This document shows, piece by piece, positions 7,263 through 15,756 of a DNA stretch of 18,758 bases. The notes under the pieces are model-generated. The model was not told the origin of the DNA and did not search any database. It saw only the letters and a list, made by a program, of their open reading frames with translations. The DNA is taken from the NCBI GenBank assembly GCA_905372875.1, contig CAJPQU010000019.1, positions 1 to 18,758 of the forward strand. The letters are read 5' to 3'. Numbering within the stretch: the first letter of the stretch is position 1; each line of letters opens with the position of its first letter. The position numbers were made by a program, and so were the translations under genes. The DNA comes from an uncultured Schwartzia sp. Lineage in GTDB: Bacteria; Bacillota; Negativicutes; Selenomonadales; Selenomonadaceae.

Positions 7263-9740
7263 ATGGATAAATACACGCCCCGAGAGATCGAAAAAAAATG
7301 GCAGCAGAAATGGGATGAAGATCATTTTTATCAGACGGAGGTGATCTCTGACCAGAAAAAGTATTATGTTTTGGAAATGTTTCCCTATCCCTCGGGAAAT
7401 CTTCACATGGGCCACGTCCGCAATTATTCTATTGGCGATGTAATGGCACGATATAAACGCATGGCAGGCTATAACGTGATTCATCCCATGGGCTTTGATG
7501 CCTTCGGTATGCCGGCGGAGAATGCAGCCATTAAGCATGGCGTACATCCGGCGGATTGGACGTACGCTAACATTGAGAATATGAAGCGCCAGCAGATGAG
7601 CATGGGGCTTTCCTATGATTGGGGACGAGAAGTAGAAACTTGCCGTCCCGATTATTATCGGTGGACGCAGTGGCTTTTTGAGCTCTTTTATAAACGCGGA
7701 CTGGCTTATAAGAAAGAAGCTTCCGTGAATTGGTGCAGCACCTGTGGGACAGTGCTGGCCAATGAACAGGTTGTTGACGGTAAATGCTGGCGGTGCGACG
7801 CAAAAGTACAGAAAAAAAATCTCTCTCAGTGGTTTTTAAAGATCACCGCATACGCGGATACACTTTTACATGATTTATCTTTACTTTCTGGCTGGCCGGA
7901 ACGGGTCAAAACCATGCAGGAAAATTGGATCGGCCGCAGTGAAGGTTTAGAATTTTCGTTGAAAGTTCCCGTACTGGGAGAAGAGGTCTCCGTTTACACC
8001 ACGCGGCCGGATACGGTTTTTGGTATTACTTTTCTGGCATTGGCAGCGGAACACCCTCTAATCGAAAGGATTTGCCTGGATAATCCGAGAGCCAATGAGA
8101 TTAAAGCCTTTTGTCATCGCATTCATAACCAGTCAGAACTGGAACGTACCTCGGGGGATTCGGAAAAAGAAGGATTGTTCACTGGCGTATATGGTATAAA
8201 TCCGTTCAATGGACAGGAGGTACAAATTTGGGTGACGAATTACGTCCTGGCAGAATACGGGACGGGTGCAGTCATGGGCGTACCATCCGGTGATCAGCGC
8301 GACTGGCTGTTTGCAACAAAGTACGGAATCAATAAAATCCTGACCCTCCAGCCCAAAGGGCACGAATTAAAAATAGAGGAAATGATGGCCGCTTACGTAG
8401 AAAAGGAAGGTGTGCTGGTCAATTCCGGAAAATTTACGGGGATGGACATGCGAGAAGGGGGCCAGGCCATTATGGCTGAGGCTGAGGCGCAAGGCTTTGG
8501 CAGGCGTCAGGTTAATTATCGTCTGCGTGATTGGCTAATTTCTCGGCAACGGTACTGGGGCGCGCCCATTCCCATCATTTATTGCCCCCATTGCGGTCCA
8601 GTGTTAGTACCAGAGAAAGATTTGCCGGTGAAACTGCCTGAACATGTGACGTTCGCTCAGGGAACCGTATCTCCTCTGGCCCAATGCGAGGCATTCGTGA
8701 ACTGTACGTGTCCTACTTGCGGCGCTGCTGCTCAACGGGAAACGGACACCATGGATACTTTTATCTGCTCTTCTTGGTACTATATGCGTTACACGGATGC
8801 GCACAACGACAAAGCACCTTTTGATAAAGAAAAAGTGAACTATTGGGCTCCAGTCGATCAGTATATTGGTGGTATTGAGCATGCGATTCTCCATCTACTC
8901 TATGCCCGTTTTTTTACGAAAGTCCTCAGGGACGCCGGACTCGTCGATTTCGATGAACCCTTTACCAATCTCTTAACGCAAGGCATGGTCATTAAAGACG
9001 GCGCAAAGATGAGTAAATCTAAAGGAAACGTGGTTTCGCCCGAAGAGATCATCGCTAAATATGGTGCAGATACAGCCCGGCTTTTCATTCTTTTCGCCGC
9101 CCCCCCCGAACGTGATTTAGAATGGAGCGATCAAGGAGTGGAAGGTGCCTACCGGTTTTTGAACCGGGTTTGGCGTATTCTTCTCTCTTTCGAAGAAAAG
9201 ATCAAGGCAGCTGATGATACGTATGATACCTCCGCTCTTAACAATGAGGAAAAAGAGCTGCGCCGCATCCTTCATATTACTATTGCTAAGGTGACAGAGG
9301 ACGTGAAGGAGCGTTTCACCTTTAATACGGCACTCAGTTCCATCATGGAATTGGTCAACGCTTATTATGTATTTCAGGATTCGGCAACCGTCAATGCCGG
9401 TTTGATCAGAGAAGTGGGGATTACTCTTCTGAAACTTTTAGCGCCCTTTGCACCCCATATAACCGAAGAGCTATGGGAGCGATTGGGTGGGAAGGAAAGT
9501 ATTCACACGCAGACGTGGCCGGTTTGTGAAGAAGCGGCGACCCAGCAGGCGGAAGTGGAGATTGTTTTGCAAATCAACGGCAAGGTGCGTGATCGGATTT
9601 TAGTTGCTGCCGATCTTGACGCGGCGGCGATGGAAAAGGCGGCCCTCGCCCAATCTAAGGTTCAAAAGCATACTGCAGGCAAGACGATCGTCAAAGTGAT
9701 TGCTGTACCAAAAAAATTGGTCAATATTGTGGTTAGATAA
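7263..9740 (+). CDS. leuS: Leucyl-tRNA synthetase
   Basis: This enzyme charges tRNA-Leu with leucine in the cytoplasm; it is class Ia and 825 residues long, within the bacterial norm. The HIGH box reads HMGH at 48-51 (PYPSGNLHMGHVRNYS) and KMSKS is at 582-586. A Cys4 zinc module starts at C158 (CSTCG..CWRCD). The editing domain has the threonine-rich TTRPDT loop and GTGAVMGVPSGDQRD. A second Cys-rich module (YCPHCG..CTCPTCG) precedes DTMDTFICSSWYYMRYT in the catalytic core. The C-terminus carries the anticodon-binding helical bundle and a short VQINGKVRDRI domain. The frame is open upstream to 7176, but ATG 7263 is the start: GGAGG lies at 7249-7253 and the protein begins MDKYTPREIEKKWQ as expected. 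In the editing domain the usual HDxRD motif reads GDQRD (G343), an unusual substitution. Confidence 0.98.
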   Translation: MDKYTPREIEKKWQQKWDEDHFYQTEVISDQKKYYVLEMFPYPSGNLHMGHVRNYSIGDVMARYKRMAGYNVIHPMGFDAFGMPAENAAIKHGVHPADWTYANIENMKRQQMSMGLSYDWGREVETCRPDYYRWTQWLFELFYKRGLAYKKEASVNWCSTCGTVLANEQVVDGKCWRCDAKVQKKNLSQWFLKITAYADTLLHDLSLLSGWPERVKTMQENWIGRSEGLEFSLKVPVLGEEVSVYTTRPDTVFGITFLALAAEHPLIERICLDNPRANEIKAFCHRIHNQSELERTSGDSEKEGLFTGVYGINPFNGQEVQIWVTNYVLAEYGTGAVMGVPSGDQRDWLFATKYGINKILTLQPKGHELKIEEMMAAYVEKEGVLVNSGKFTGMDMREGGQAIMAEAEAQGFGRRQVNYRLRDWLISRQRYWGAPIPIIYCPHCGPVLVPEKDLPVKLPEHVTFAQGTVSPLAQCEAFVNCTCPTCGAAAQRETDTMDTFICSSWYYMRYTDAHNDKAPFDKEKVNYWAPVDQYIGGIEHAILHLLYARFFTKVLRDAGLVDFDEPFTNLLTQGMVIKDGAKMSKSKGNVVSPEEIIAKYGADTARLFILFAAPPERDLEWSDQGVEGAYRFLNRVWRILLSFEEKIKAADDTYDTSALNNEEKELRRILHITIAKVTEDVKERFTFNTALSSIMELVNAYYVFQDSATVNAGLIREVGITLLKLLAPFAPHITEELWERLGGKESIHTQTWPVCEEAATQQAEVEIVLQINGKVRDRILVAADLDAAAMEKAALAQSKVQKHTAGKTIVKVIAVPKKLVNIVVR

Positions 9741-9755
9741 AGACGGCGATAGAAA

Positions 9756-9821
9756 CGGGGCGCAATGTAGGACGACGCTTTTCCAAAGGAGAATTGTCAT
9801 ACGTTGCGCTCCTGTGTTTTT
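9756..9821 (+). terminator. Long hairpin with T-run between leuS and DUF445: terminator or attenuator candidate
   Basis: Bases 9756-9769 pair with 9800-9813 over 14 positions including two G-U pairs (core GGGGCGCAATGT with ACGTTGCGCTCC). After one mismatch, 9771-9775 pairs with 9794-9798. The 18-base apical loop contains AAAGGAG, a Shine-Dalgarno sequence with no ATG behind it. TGTTTTT follows about one base after the stem. It starts 16 bases past the leuS stop and ends 20 bases before the DUF445 start, so it could end the leuS transcript or attenuate readthrough into the next operon. Confidence 0.5.
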
Positions 9822-9840
9822 CCGGGAAAGGATGGACGTT

Positions 9841-11082
9841 ATGCCGACCTCGTATAAAGCGACGGCGCTATTGGCCATCTGTATTTTGGGCGCTATTGGA
9901 GCGATTCTGTGCCAAGCGCGCGGCGGAGGTTTTTGGGCTGGTCTGTTGGCGCATGGCTTTTTGGCGGCTACCATTGGCGGCTTAGCAGATTGGTTCGCGG
10001 TAACCGCCATTTTTCGACGGCCCTTAGGGATTGGGTGGCGTACGGATGTTTTGCGCCGCAATCGGGCGCGCATTACCAAAGAATTAGTGGATTTTACCAG
10101 CGGTGACCTTTTAAGCCGGGAAAATATTATGAACACCTTAGCTAACGAGGATTTTGCCCAAATGCTGATTACCTATCTGACACAGAGAGGCGGAACGGAA
10201 CGTCTTACGGAATTGGCAGAGGCGTTTGTGCGACAGGTCATAGCGAGTATTGATATCACCAGACTTTACGCATCCCTGACTCCATCGATACGGGAAATAC
10301 TGGGGTCGATAGATATTTCACCTTTGATAGACGCGGGCGCAGAGACATTGCGCAGTCGTATTGAAACGAAACAGTTGATACAAGCTTTTCTGCCGTCCCT
10401 TCGTCAGCTCATAGCCGGACCAATGGTGCAGAATCTACTGCTGAACCATATTGTGGCCATACGTGAAGCCTACGAAGGTCAGTCGTTAAAACGTTCGGCA
10501 TTTTTTACCTTGCTGGGGCTTTCAGACGAGAAGCTGCTGTCCCTATGCAACGAAAAGATCGCCGACGGGTTGTCTCAGTTGGAACGTGGAGAAGGTCCGC
10601 TTTGGGAACAGGTTCAGGCGTGGCTGCATCGCCAACTGGCATCAAATCAGAAAAACAAAGATTGGCACCGCTGGATTGAAGAATGGAAAAAGTATGAATT
10701 ACGCCAGATTGACCTGACTGATGAAGTTCAGCGATATTGGGAAGCGTATCGCAATAAGGACCAGGAGGACTGGCTGCGTAAAACGCGGGCGTTGATTGAA
10801 GGTTATGTGCAAAGGTTTGCCCAAGAAGAAGTGTGGCAAAGAAGAGTAAATCAATATTTATTTCAGTTTTTTTCAAATATGGTGGATCGGCACCACGAGC
10901 AAATCCCCCAGCTTATTATGACACACGTAGGTCGACTCAGTGACGATGATTTGGTAGAGCTGGCTGAATCGAAAGTTGCCGACGATTTGCAGATGGTTCG
11001 CGTAAATGGTTCCGTAGTGGGGGCTGTGACGGGAATGATCTTGTATCTTTGTATCTACATGGTGGGAAGGTTAGGGAGCTGA
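9841..11082 (+). CDS. DUF445 family membrane protein, copy 1
   Basis: This 413-residue protein belongs to the DUF445 family (relatives include E. coli YjiN and Bacillus YheB), whose function is not established. Two hydrophobic segments near the N-terminus (about 7-25 and 31-50) are followed by the family signature GGLADWFAVTAIFRRPLG (46-63). A long, mostly helical and charged middle part follows, with a final hydrophobic segment at about 391-408 (VNGSVVGAVTGMILYLCIYMVG). I chose ATG 9841 over the open frame beginning at 9700, because the latter lies inside leuS, while AAAGGA at 9827-9832 lies eight bases before 9841; ATG 9832 is an in-frame alternative. The next DUF445 gene begins two bases after its stop codon, so the pair is cotranscribed and very probably translationally coupled. 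Confidence 0.88.
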   Translation: MPTSYKATALLAICILGAIGAILCQARGGGFWAGLLAHGFLAATIGGLADWFAVTAIFRRPLGIGWRTDVLRRNRARITKELVDFTSGDLLSRENIMNTLANEDFAQMLITYLTQRGGTERLTELAEAFVRQVIASIDITRLYASLTPSIREILGSIDISPLIDAGAETLRSRIETKQLIQAFLPSLRQLIAGPMVQNLLLNHIVAIREAYEGQSLKRSAFFTLLGLSDEKLLSLCNEKIADGLSQLERGEGPLWEQVQAWLHRQLASNQKNKDWHRWIEEWKKYELRQIDLTDEVQRYWEAYRNKDQEDWLRKTRALIEGYVQRFAQEEVWQRRVNQYLFQFFSNMVDRHHEQIPQLIMTHVGRLSDDDLVELAESKVADDLQMVRVNGSVVGAVTGMILYLCIYMVGRLGS

Positions 11083-11084
11083 CG

Positions 11085-12380
11085 ATGGGAGGAAACTGGA
11101 ATGTAGCAGATAAGACCCTTTTGGTGGCGCTGCTGCTGTTTTTGTCCACCCTGTTTTGGCATTGCGGCCACGCTGACAATCTTTGGGCAGAAGGACTGCT
11201 TTTTACGGCAGAGGCGGCACTGGTAGGGGGGGTGGCTGATTGGTTTGCGGTGACGGCTCTTTTTCGCAAACCTTTAGGTTTTCCTTATCATACGGCGATT
11301 TTGCCGAAAAAACGAGAAGAATTCAGTGCGGCGATGGTACGGCTTATTCAACAGGAATTTTTTTCCCGACGACACTTATTCGCCCTCATGAACAGATATA
11401 ATTGGAAAGATTGGCTTTGGGAAGGATTAAAAACAGATGTCTTTCGCGCTGAGATTAGAAAAGGTCTTAGGGCCTTTCTGCAGAATGCCATAGGGCACTT
11501 TGATTCTCATAAAGTGGCCGAGACACTGGCTTTGCGGTTTCAGGCGCGCCTCCACTGTATTTCTTTTACGGATGTGCTCTCCTATTTCAACCGTTGGCTG
11601 CAAAAAGACGACCATGATCGAAGATTACTGGGGACGCTCTCTCTATTCTTGCGCGAAAAAGCAGAACGAACGGAATTTTATACCGGAATAGAAAATATGC
11701 TTCGCGATATGCAGCGGCAAAAGATAGAGGAGTCTGGCGTTTTGGGAATGCTGTTCTCTTCCTTGTCAGAGACCATGGATATTGTAAACGTAGGAGATCT
11801 GGCCAAGATCATCCAGAACGAAATCATGGCGTTTGCTGAGCAAATCGGCGAACAGAATTCAGAGGTACAGGAACGATTCCTGACACTCTTCCATGATCGT
11901 TTGGCCACTTGTGAGCAGGATGAAGTATTGCGGGATTCTTATATGAACTTTCGCGATGCGTTGGCGGATCATTTACCCATAAATCAAGAGATGACAATGA
12001 TCTTGCGGCAGATCCAAAGTGCTTTGACCGATTCGTTTTCCCCTGCTGGGACGGCTCTCTCCGCTTCGTTGCTTACTTTTATGGAAGCGATAGTGACACG
12101 TGCCATGGATATGCTGCGGGACGATACAGCAGTTGGGAAAAAGTTTGATGTTCTCGTCTACGATATAGTGGCCCGCAGTACCTTGCAGGCACAGGCCATC
12201 AGCGGCATAGTAGCCCAGGAAGTAATGGGACGGATGACGGACGAACAGCTCAACCGGATCGTGTACGATAAGATTGAATCGGATATGCTGTGGATACGGA
12301 TGAACGGCACTGTTATGGGAGCTGTCATTGGCAGCATGCTGTTTTTCCTTCGTCTTGCACTGGGATATGGCGGAAGCTGA
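11085..12380 (+). CDS. DUF445 family membrane protein, copy 2
   Basis: This is a second DUF445 protein, 431 residues long, with the same architecture as its neighbour. A hydrophobic N-terminal segment (about 10-25) is followed by one at about 36-52 running into the signature GGVADWFAVTALFRKPLGFPYHTAILPKKR. A long helical middle and a C-terminal segment MNGTVMGAVIGSMLFFLRLALG complete it. The two proteins align at both ends (ADWFAVTA.FR.PLG and R.NG.V.GAV.G..L..L) but look diverged in the middle, so they are paralogues rather than a recent duplication. ATG 11085 is preceded by AGGGAG (11073-11078) inside the end of copy 1 and lies two bases past that gene's stop. A partnership as a heteromeric complex is plausible but is inference. 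The exonuclease gene follows. Confidence 0.9.
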   Translation: MGGNWNVADKTLLVALLLFLSTLFWHCGHADNLWAEGLLFTAEAALVGGVADWFAVTALFRKPLGFPYHTAILPKKREEFSAAMVRLIQQEFFSRRHLFALMNRYNWKDWLWEGLKTDVFRAEIRKGLRAFLQNAIGHFDSHKVAETLALRFQARLHCISFTDVLSYFNRWLQKDDHDRRLLGTLSLFLREKAERTEFYTGIENMLRDMQRQKIEESGVLGMLFSSLSETMDIVNVGDLAKIIQNEIMAFAEQIGEQNSEVQERFLTLFHDRLATCEQDEVLRDSYMNFRDALADHLPINQEMTMILRQIQSALTDSFSPAGTALSASLLTFMEAIVTRAMDMLRDDTAVGKKFDVLVYDIVARSTLQAQAISGIVAQEVMGRMTDEQLNRIVYDKIESDMLWIRMNGTVMGAVIGSMLFFLRLALGYGGS

Positions 12381-12432
12381 CCTATTTTCAAAGAGAGACT
12401 ACAAAGAATGTGACCGGGGAGAATCAGACGAA

Positions 12433-13248
12433 ATGAAGCATTCGTTGGAAACGCAACCCAACGCGGCACAGACAGAGCCGCTTCTAAAAGCGGCAGATCA
12501 CGAAAAGAAGAAATTAGAACGCGCTATTCGGCGCAAAGCTTTATGGTTAGCCATTAAACCTCATGAAATATTTGCCGAGACAGTGGAAACGGTATTTGTC
12601 GATCGCCCGGTATTCGTGTCCTTTGATTTGGAACGGGCGGGGTTCGCTGAAGATGACATCATTGAGATCGGCGCAGTTCGAGTGGATATAAGAGCCGGGA
12701 CGTTTCAAAAGTTTCACGCGTTGGTGCAGCCTCGAACTCGGCTGAATCATTATGTAGAGAAACTGACGGGGATCACCCGGGCGGAGCTGAACGGACAAAA
12801 AACACTGCCTGAAGTATTACCGGATTTTCTGCGCTTTGTGGGGGATGACCCGGTGCTTGGGCATGCCATCGGGGACAATGACATCGTACAGATTAATTTA
12901 GCACTTCGGCGCTATAAACTGCCGGGATGGCACAATTTTTTACCGCCGTTCATTGATACCGAACATGTAGCGCATCGCCTTATGGATCATCTCATACCAC
13001 CGGTGAAAAAATTTGGTCTCGCGTTTCTCTTAGCACGATACGGCTGGGAGCTGCCTGCTACGCATCGGGCGGTAGAAGATGCTGTAGCTTCGTATATTTT
13101 GTTCTGTTTTTTGATGAAAGACAAGACTCTGCTTTCCACTACAGAAATTGTTAGATTTTCCGGGGAACAGCAGGACGCTCTCTTGAGGAACCTGATGGCG
13201 GATTGTGGGATGCAGGCCGTCGATGCGAAGACAGAAATCGTGCCGTAA
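12433..13248 (+). CDS. DEDDh-family 3'-5' exonuclease (DnaQ/PolC epsilon-like)
   Basis: This is a 271-residue soluble protein with the fold signature of DnaQ-type 3'-5' exonucleases, which remove nucleotides from DNA or RNA ends using two metal ions. Exo I is FDLERAG with D65 and E67, where most relatives have DxETTG. Exo II is LGHAIGDNDIVQINLALRR, with D150 as the aligned aspartate and one extra residue after H144. Exo III is THRAVEDAVAS with H211 and D216. All five DEDDh residues are therefore present and activity is likely. The first 55 residues are charged and probably helical. ATG 12433 has GGGGAG at 12416-12421 with a somewhat long 11-base spacer; ATG 12367 overlaps the DUF445 gene but has no ribosome site, and the frame is open back to 12328. 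It precedes priA by 39 bases, suggesting a DNA replication or repair setting. Confidence 0.87.
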   Translation: MKHSLETQPNAAQTEPLLKAADHEKKKLERAIRRKALWLAIKPHEIFAETVETVFVDRPVFVSFDLERAGFAEDDIIEIGAVRVDIRAGTFQKFHALVQPRTRLNHYVEKLTGITRAELNGQKTLPEVLPDFLRFVGDDPVLGHAIGDNDIVQINLALRRYKLPGWHNFLPPFIDTEHVAHRLMDHLIPPVKKFGLAFLLARYGWELPATHRAVEDAVASYILFCFLMKDKTLLSTTEIVRFSGEQQDALLRNLMADCGMQAVDAKTEIVP

Positions 13249-13287
13249 TATTTCGTCTCATAGCGGATCATGAGGAGGGGAAACGTC

Positions 13288-15708
13288 ATGCTTGCCGAAG
13301 TGTTGGTAAATATTCCGGTAAAGAGTATTTACCGGGCGTTTACGTATCGGATCCCGAAAGAACTCTCCTATATCGATGTAGGTTGGCGTGTACTGATTCC
13401 CTTTGGCGGTCGTAAGGCGGAAGGTTTTGTCGTAGCGCTTTCGGAAACAAGTGATATACCGGTGGAGAAAGTGAAAGATATCCTGTCTGCCGTGGACGAC
13501 GAAGCATGGTTTACTCCGGAAATGATCGCCGTTGCCCGTTGGCTGGCGGGATTTTACTTATGCACGCCAGCGGAAATGATGCGCCTCTTCATGCCGGGAA
13601 AAAGCGGGATTCGTATGGAAGTGGCCTATCGCGCAAATTTAGTGAAGGCGCTGATAGAATCAGAAAAAAACGCCAAGCGTTATCATGCTATCTATGCGTA
13701 CATCCGGGAGAAGGGAACGGTTACACTGTCCGCATTACGCCGGTTCCTGTCGCCTGACGTATCGACCCTTTCGGATACGTTGGATCAAATGGTTCATCGT
13801 CAGTGGATTTGTAAAGAATATGTAGCACGCCGTCGTTTCTCTGCATCCTACGAGCACATTCTCTGTCTCGCTTCATCTGTTGATGGTTCTGCAGTGACGG
13901 GGCTGAGCCGCAAAGTAGCACAACACCGGCTCTTTAAAGCGCTAACCAAAACGCCGGAAATTTCCTTCTCTGTTTTACGAAAACGCGGTTTTTCGAAAAG
14001 TGTCATCGATGGATTGATACATAGCGGATTGGCGACGATGAAAACCATCCGCTGCCTTCGCGATAGCTACCAAACGACGCCGGATGGTGCGCCGCCTACC
14101 GCCTCACCTCCGCTGACGCCAGCACAAACCAAGGTGTTAAAACAATTACAGCCCGCCATCGAGCTCCGGCAGACGAAGGCTTTTCTGCTCCACGGAGTGA
14201 CGGGCAGCGGTAAAACCCGGGTGTATATGGAAGCAGCCATTAAAGCCCGGGAGCAGGATCGGCAAGTACTTGTTTTGGTGCCGGAGATCGCTCTTACCGG
14301 GCAACTTGTCAAAATTTTCCAAACCGTTTTCGCAACGGATATTATCGTAATACACAGCCGGCTTACCGTAACCGAGCGCAACGATGCTTTTTTTCGGATT
14401 CGTCGCCGAGAAGCAGGTGTCATCATTGGAGCACGTTCCGCGCTCTTTACTCCGGTCACCGACATCGGTCTCATCATCCTGGATGAAGAGCAAGATAATT
14501 CCTATAAACAGGACGAGGCGCCTCGTTACCATGCTCGGGTTGTCGCCTCCGCTCTGGCACGATATCACCATGCTGTCCTACTCTTGGGAAGCGCTACGCC
14601 ATCTCTGGAATCTTTTTATTTGACGCACCAGGGCAAGATTACCTTATTATCTTTACCGGAACGGGTGGGAAACCGAGCGCTTCCCCGCATAGAACTTGTC
14701 GATATGAGGCAGGAATTGCGGAGCGGAAATCGTCGGGTTCTCTCTGGCGCGTTGGAATCCTGTATTCGCGATACGGTGGCCGCCGGTCATCAGATGATCC
14801 TCATGCTGAATCGCCGCGGCTATTTCACATTTGTTATGTGCCGTTCCTGCGGGCACGTCGTGGTGTGCCGCTGCTGCGGTCTGCCCTTGGTATACCATCG
14901 AGACGGTCGTTTGGCTTGCCATCACTGTGACACACATGAAATGGTACCTTCGATTTGCCCTGCCTGCGGCAGTACTTATATCAAATTTTTTGGTTCAGGT
15001 ACGGAAAAATTAGAACGGGAACTTCAGGAACGAATTCCCGAAGTACGCGTGGTTCGGTTTGATCGAGATACGACTCGAAAAAAATTTGCTCATGAAGAAA
15101 TTTTGGAAGCTTTTCGACAGGGGAAATACGATATCTTATTGGGCACCCAGATGGTTGCCAAAGGACATGATATTCCCAATGTTACAGCAGTGGGCATATT
15201 GAGCGCCGATGCAGTGCTCAATATGCCGGATTTTCGAGCGGCGGAGCGTTGTTTTGCCCTCATTACGCAGACGGCAGGAAGAGCCGGTCGGGGCAAAGTT
15301 CCAGGACGTGTCTTGGTTCAGTGTTATAATCCGGAACATTATGCGGTACGATGTGCCGTAGAGCAAGACTATCAAAAGTTTTATGAGGCGGAAATAGAAT
15401 TTCGGCGGGCCTTGTTTTTCCCTCCTTTTTGCCGCTTGATTAAATTGACGTTCCTACATGAAAAGGAAGAGATTGCGCGGGAAAATGCGGTACAGGTGAA
15501 AGAAAAATTTATGATCGCTTTTGCTGGTGCTGTGCATCGTCAGATATTAGGGCCAGCACCGGCATCCATAGCAAAATTTAATGGCGTATACCGCTTCTCT
15601 CTACTGATTAAGACCGACGATTTGACCGTGACACAGAATTTTTTACGCCAGGAACAGATGGAACGGCGGACAGATGTTCTCATCGATATTGACCCTATCA
15701 TGCTGTAA
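13288..15708 (+). CDS. priA: Primosomal replication restart helicase PriA
   Basis: PriA is a superfamily 2, 3'-5' DNA helicase that recognises stalled forks and reloads the replisome. The 806-residue product starts MLAEVLVNIPVKSIYRAFTY, the usual 3'BD domain. Walker A is GVTGSGKT at 303-310. Motif II reads DEEQ (D399-Q402), where most PriA proteins have DEEH. Zinc-binding cysteine pairs are all present: C518/C521, C527/C530, C544/C547 and C557/C560. Downstream motifs include GTEKLERELQ, LLGTQMVAKGHDIPNV and QTAGRAGRG. The frame is open to ATG 13270, but ATG 13288 is chosen because AGGAGGGG (13273-13280) sits seven bases before it and the family N-terminus begins there. It is the last gene before the pheST promoter. 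No separate terminator is seen, so the T-box terminator may also end its transcript. Confidence 0.97.
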   Translation: MLAEVLVNIPVKSIYRAFTYRIPKELSYIDVGWRVLIPFGGRKAEGFVVALSETSDIPVEKVKDILSAVDDEAWFTPEMIAVARWLAGFYLCTPAEMMRLFMPGKSGIRMEVAYRANLVKALIESEKNAKRYHAIYAYIREKGTVTLSALRRFLSPDVSTLSDTLDQMVHRQWICKEYVARRRFSASYEHILCLASSVDGSAVTGLSRKVAQHRLFKALTKTPEISFSVLRKRGFSKSVIDGLIHSGLATMKTIRCLRDSYQTTPDGAPPTASPPLTPAQTKVLKQLQPAIELRQTKAFLLHGVTGSGKTRVYMEAAIKAREQDRQVLVLVPEIALTGQLVKIFQTVFATDIIVIHSRLTVTERNDAFFRIRRREAGVIIGARSALFTPVTDIGLIILDEEQDNSYKQDEAPRYHARVVASALARYHHAVLLLGSATPSLESFYLTHQGKITLLSLPERVGNRALPRIELVDMRQELRSGNRRVLSGALESCIRDTVAAGHQMILMLNRRGYFTFVMCRSCGHVVVCRCCGLPLVYHRDGRLACHHCDTHEMVPSICPACGSTYIKFFGSGTEKLERELQERIPEVRVVRFDRDTTRKKFAHEEILEAFRQGKYDILLGTQMVAKGHDIPNVTAVGILSADAVLNMPDFRAAERCFALITQTAGRAGRGKVPGRVLVQCYNPEHYAVRCAVEQDYQKFYEAEIEFRRALFFPPFCRLIKLTFLHEKEEIARENAVQVKEKFMIAFAGAVHRQILGPAPASIAKFNGVYRFSLLIKTDDLTVTQNFLRQEQMERRTDVLIDIDPIML

Positions 15709-15713
15709 TGCAG

Positions 15714-15742
15714 TTGTATTTTCTGTTATTTTGTCATATAAT
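15714..15742 (+). promoter_or_regulatory. Sigma-A promoter of the pheST operon
   Basis: TTGTAT (15714-15719), a 17-base spacer and a perfect TATAAT (15737-15742) lie just after the priA stop. Predicted initiation near 15749 is immediately upstream of the T-box leader, as expected. Confidence 0.78.
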
Positions 15743-15756
15743 AACACCTATCATAA

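Noticed and set aside
2787..9760. Exact 12-base repeat ATAGAAACGGGG in two intergenic gaps (2787-2798 and 9749-9760)
   Set aside because: Several 12-base repeats are expected by chance in a window of this size, and the flanks are unrelated.
9600..10136. A 178-codon open frame on the - strand
   Set aside because: It covers the end of leuS and the start of DUF445 copy 1 in antisense, has no family motif, and passes straight through the intergenic hairpin.
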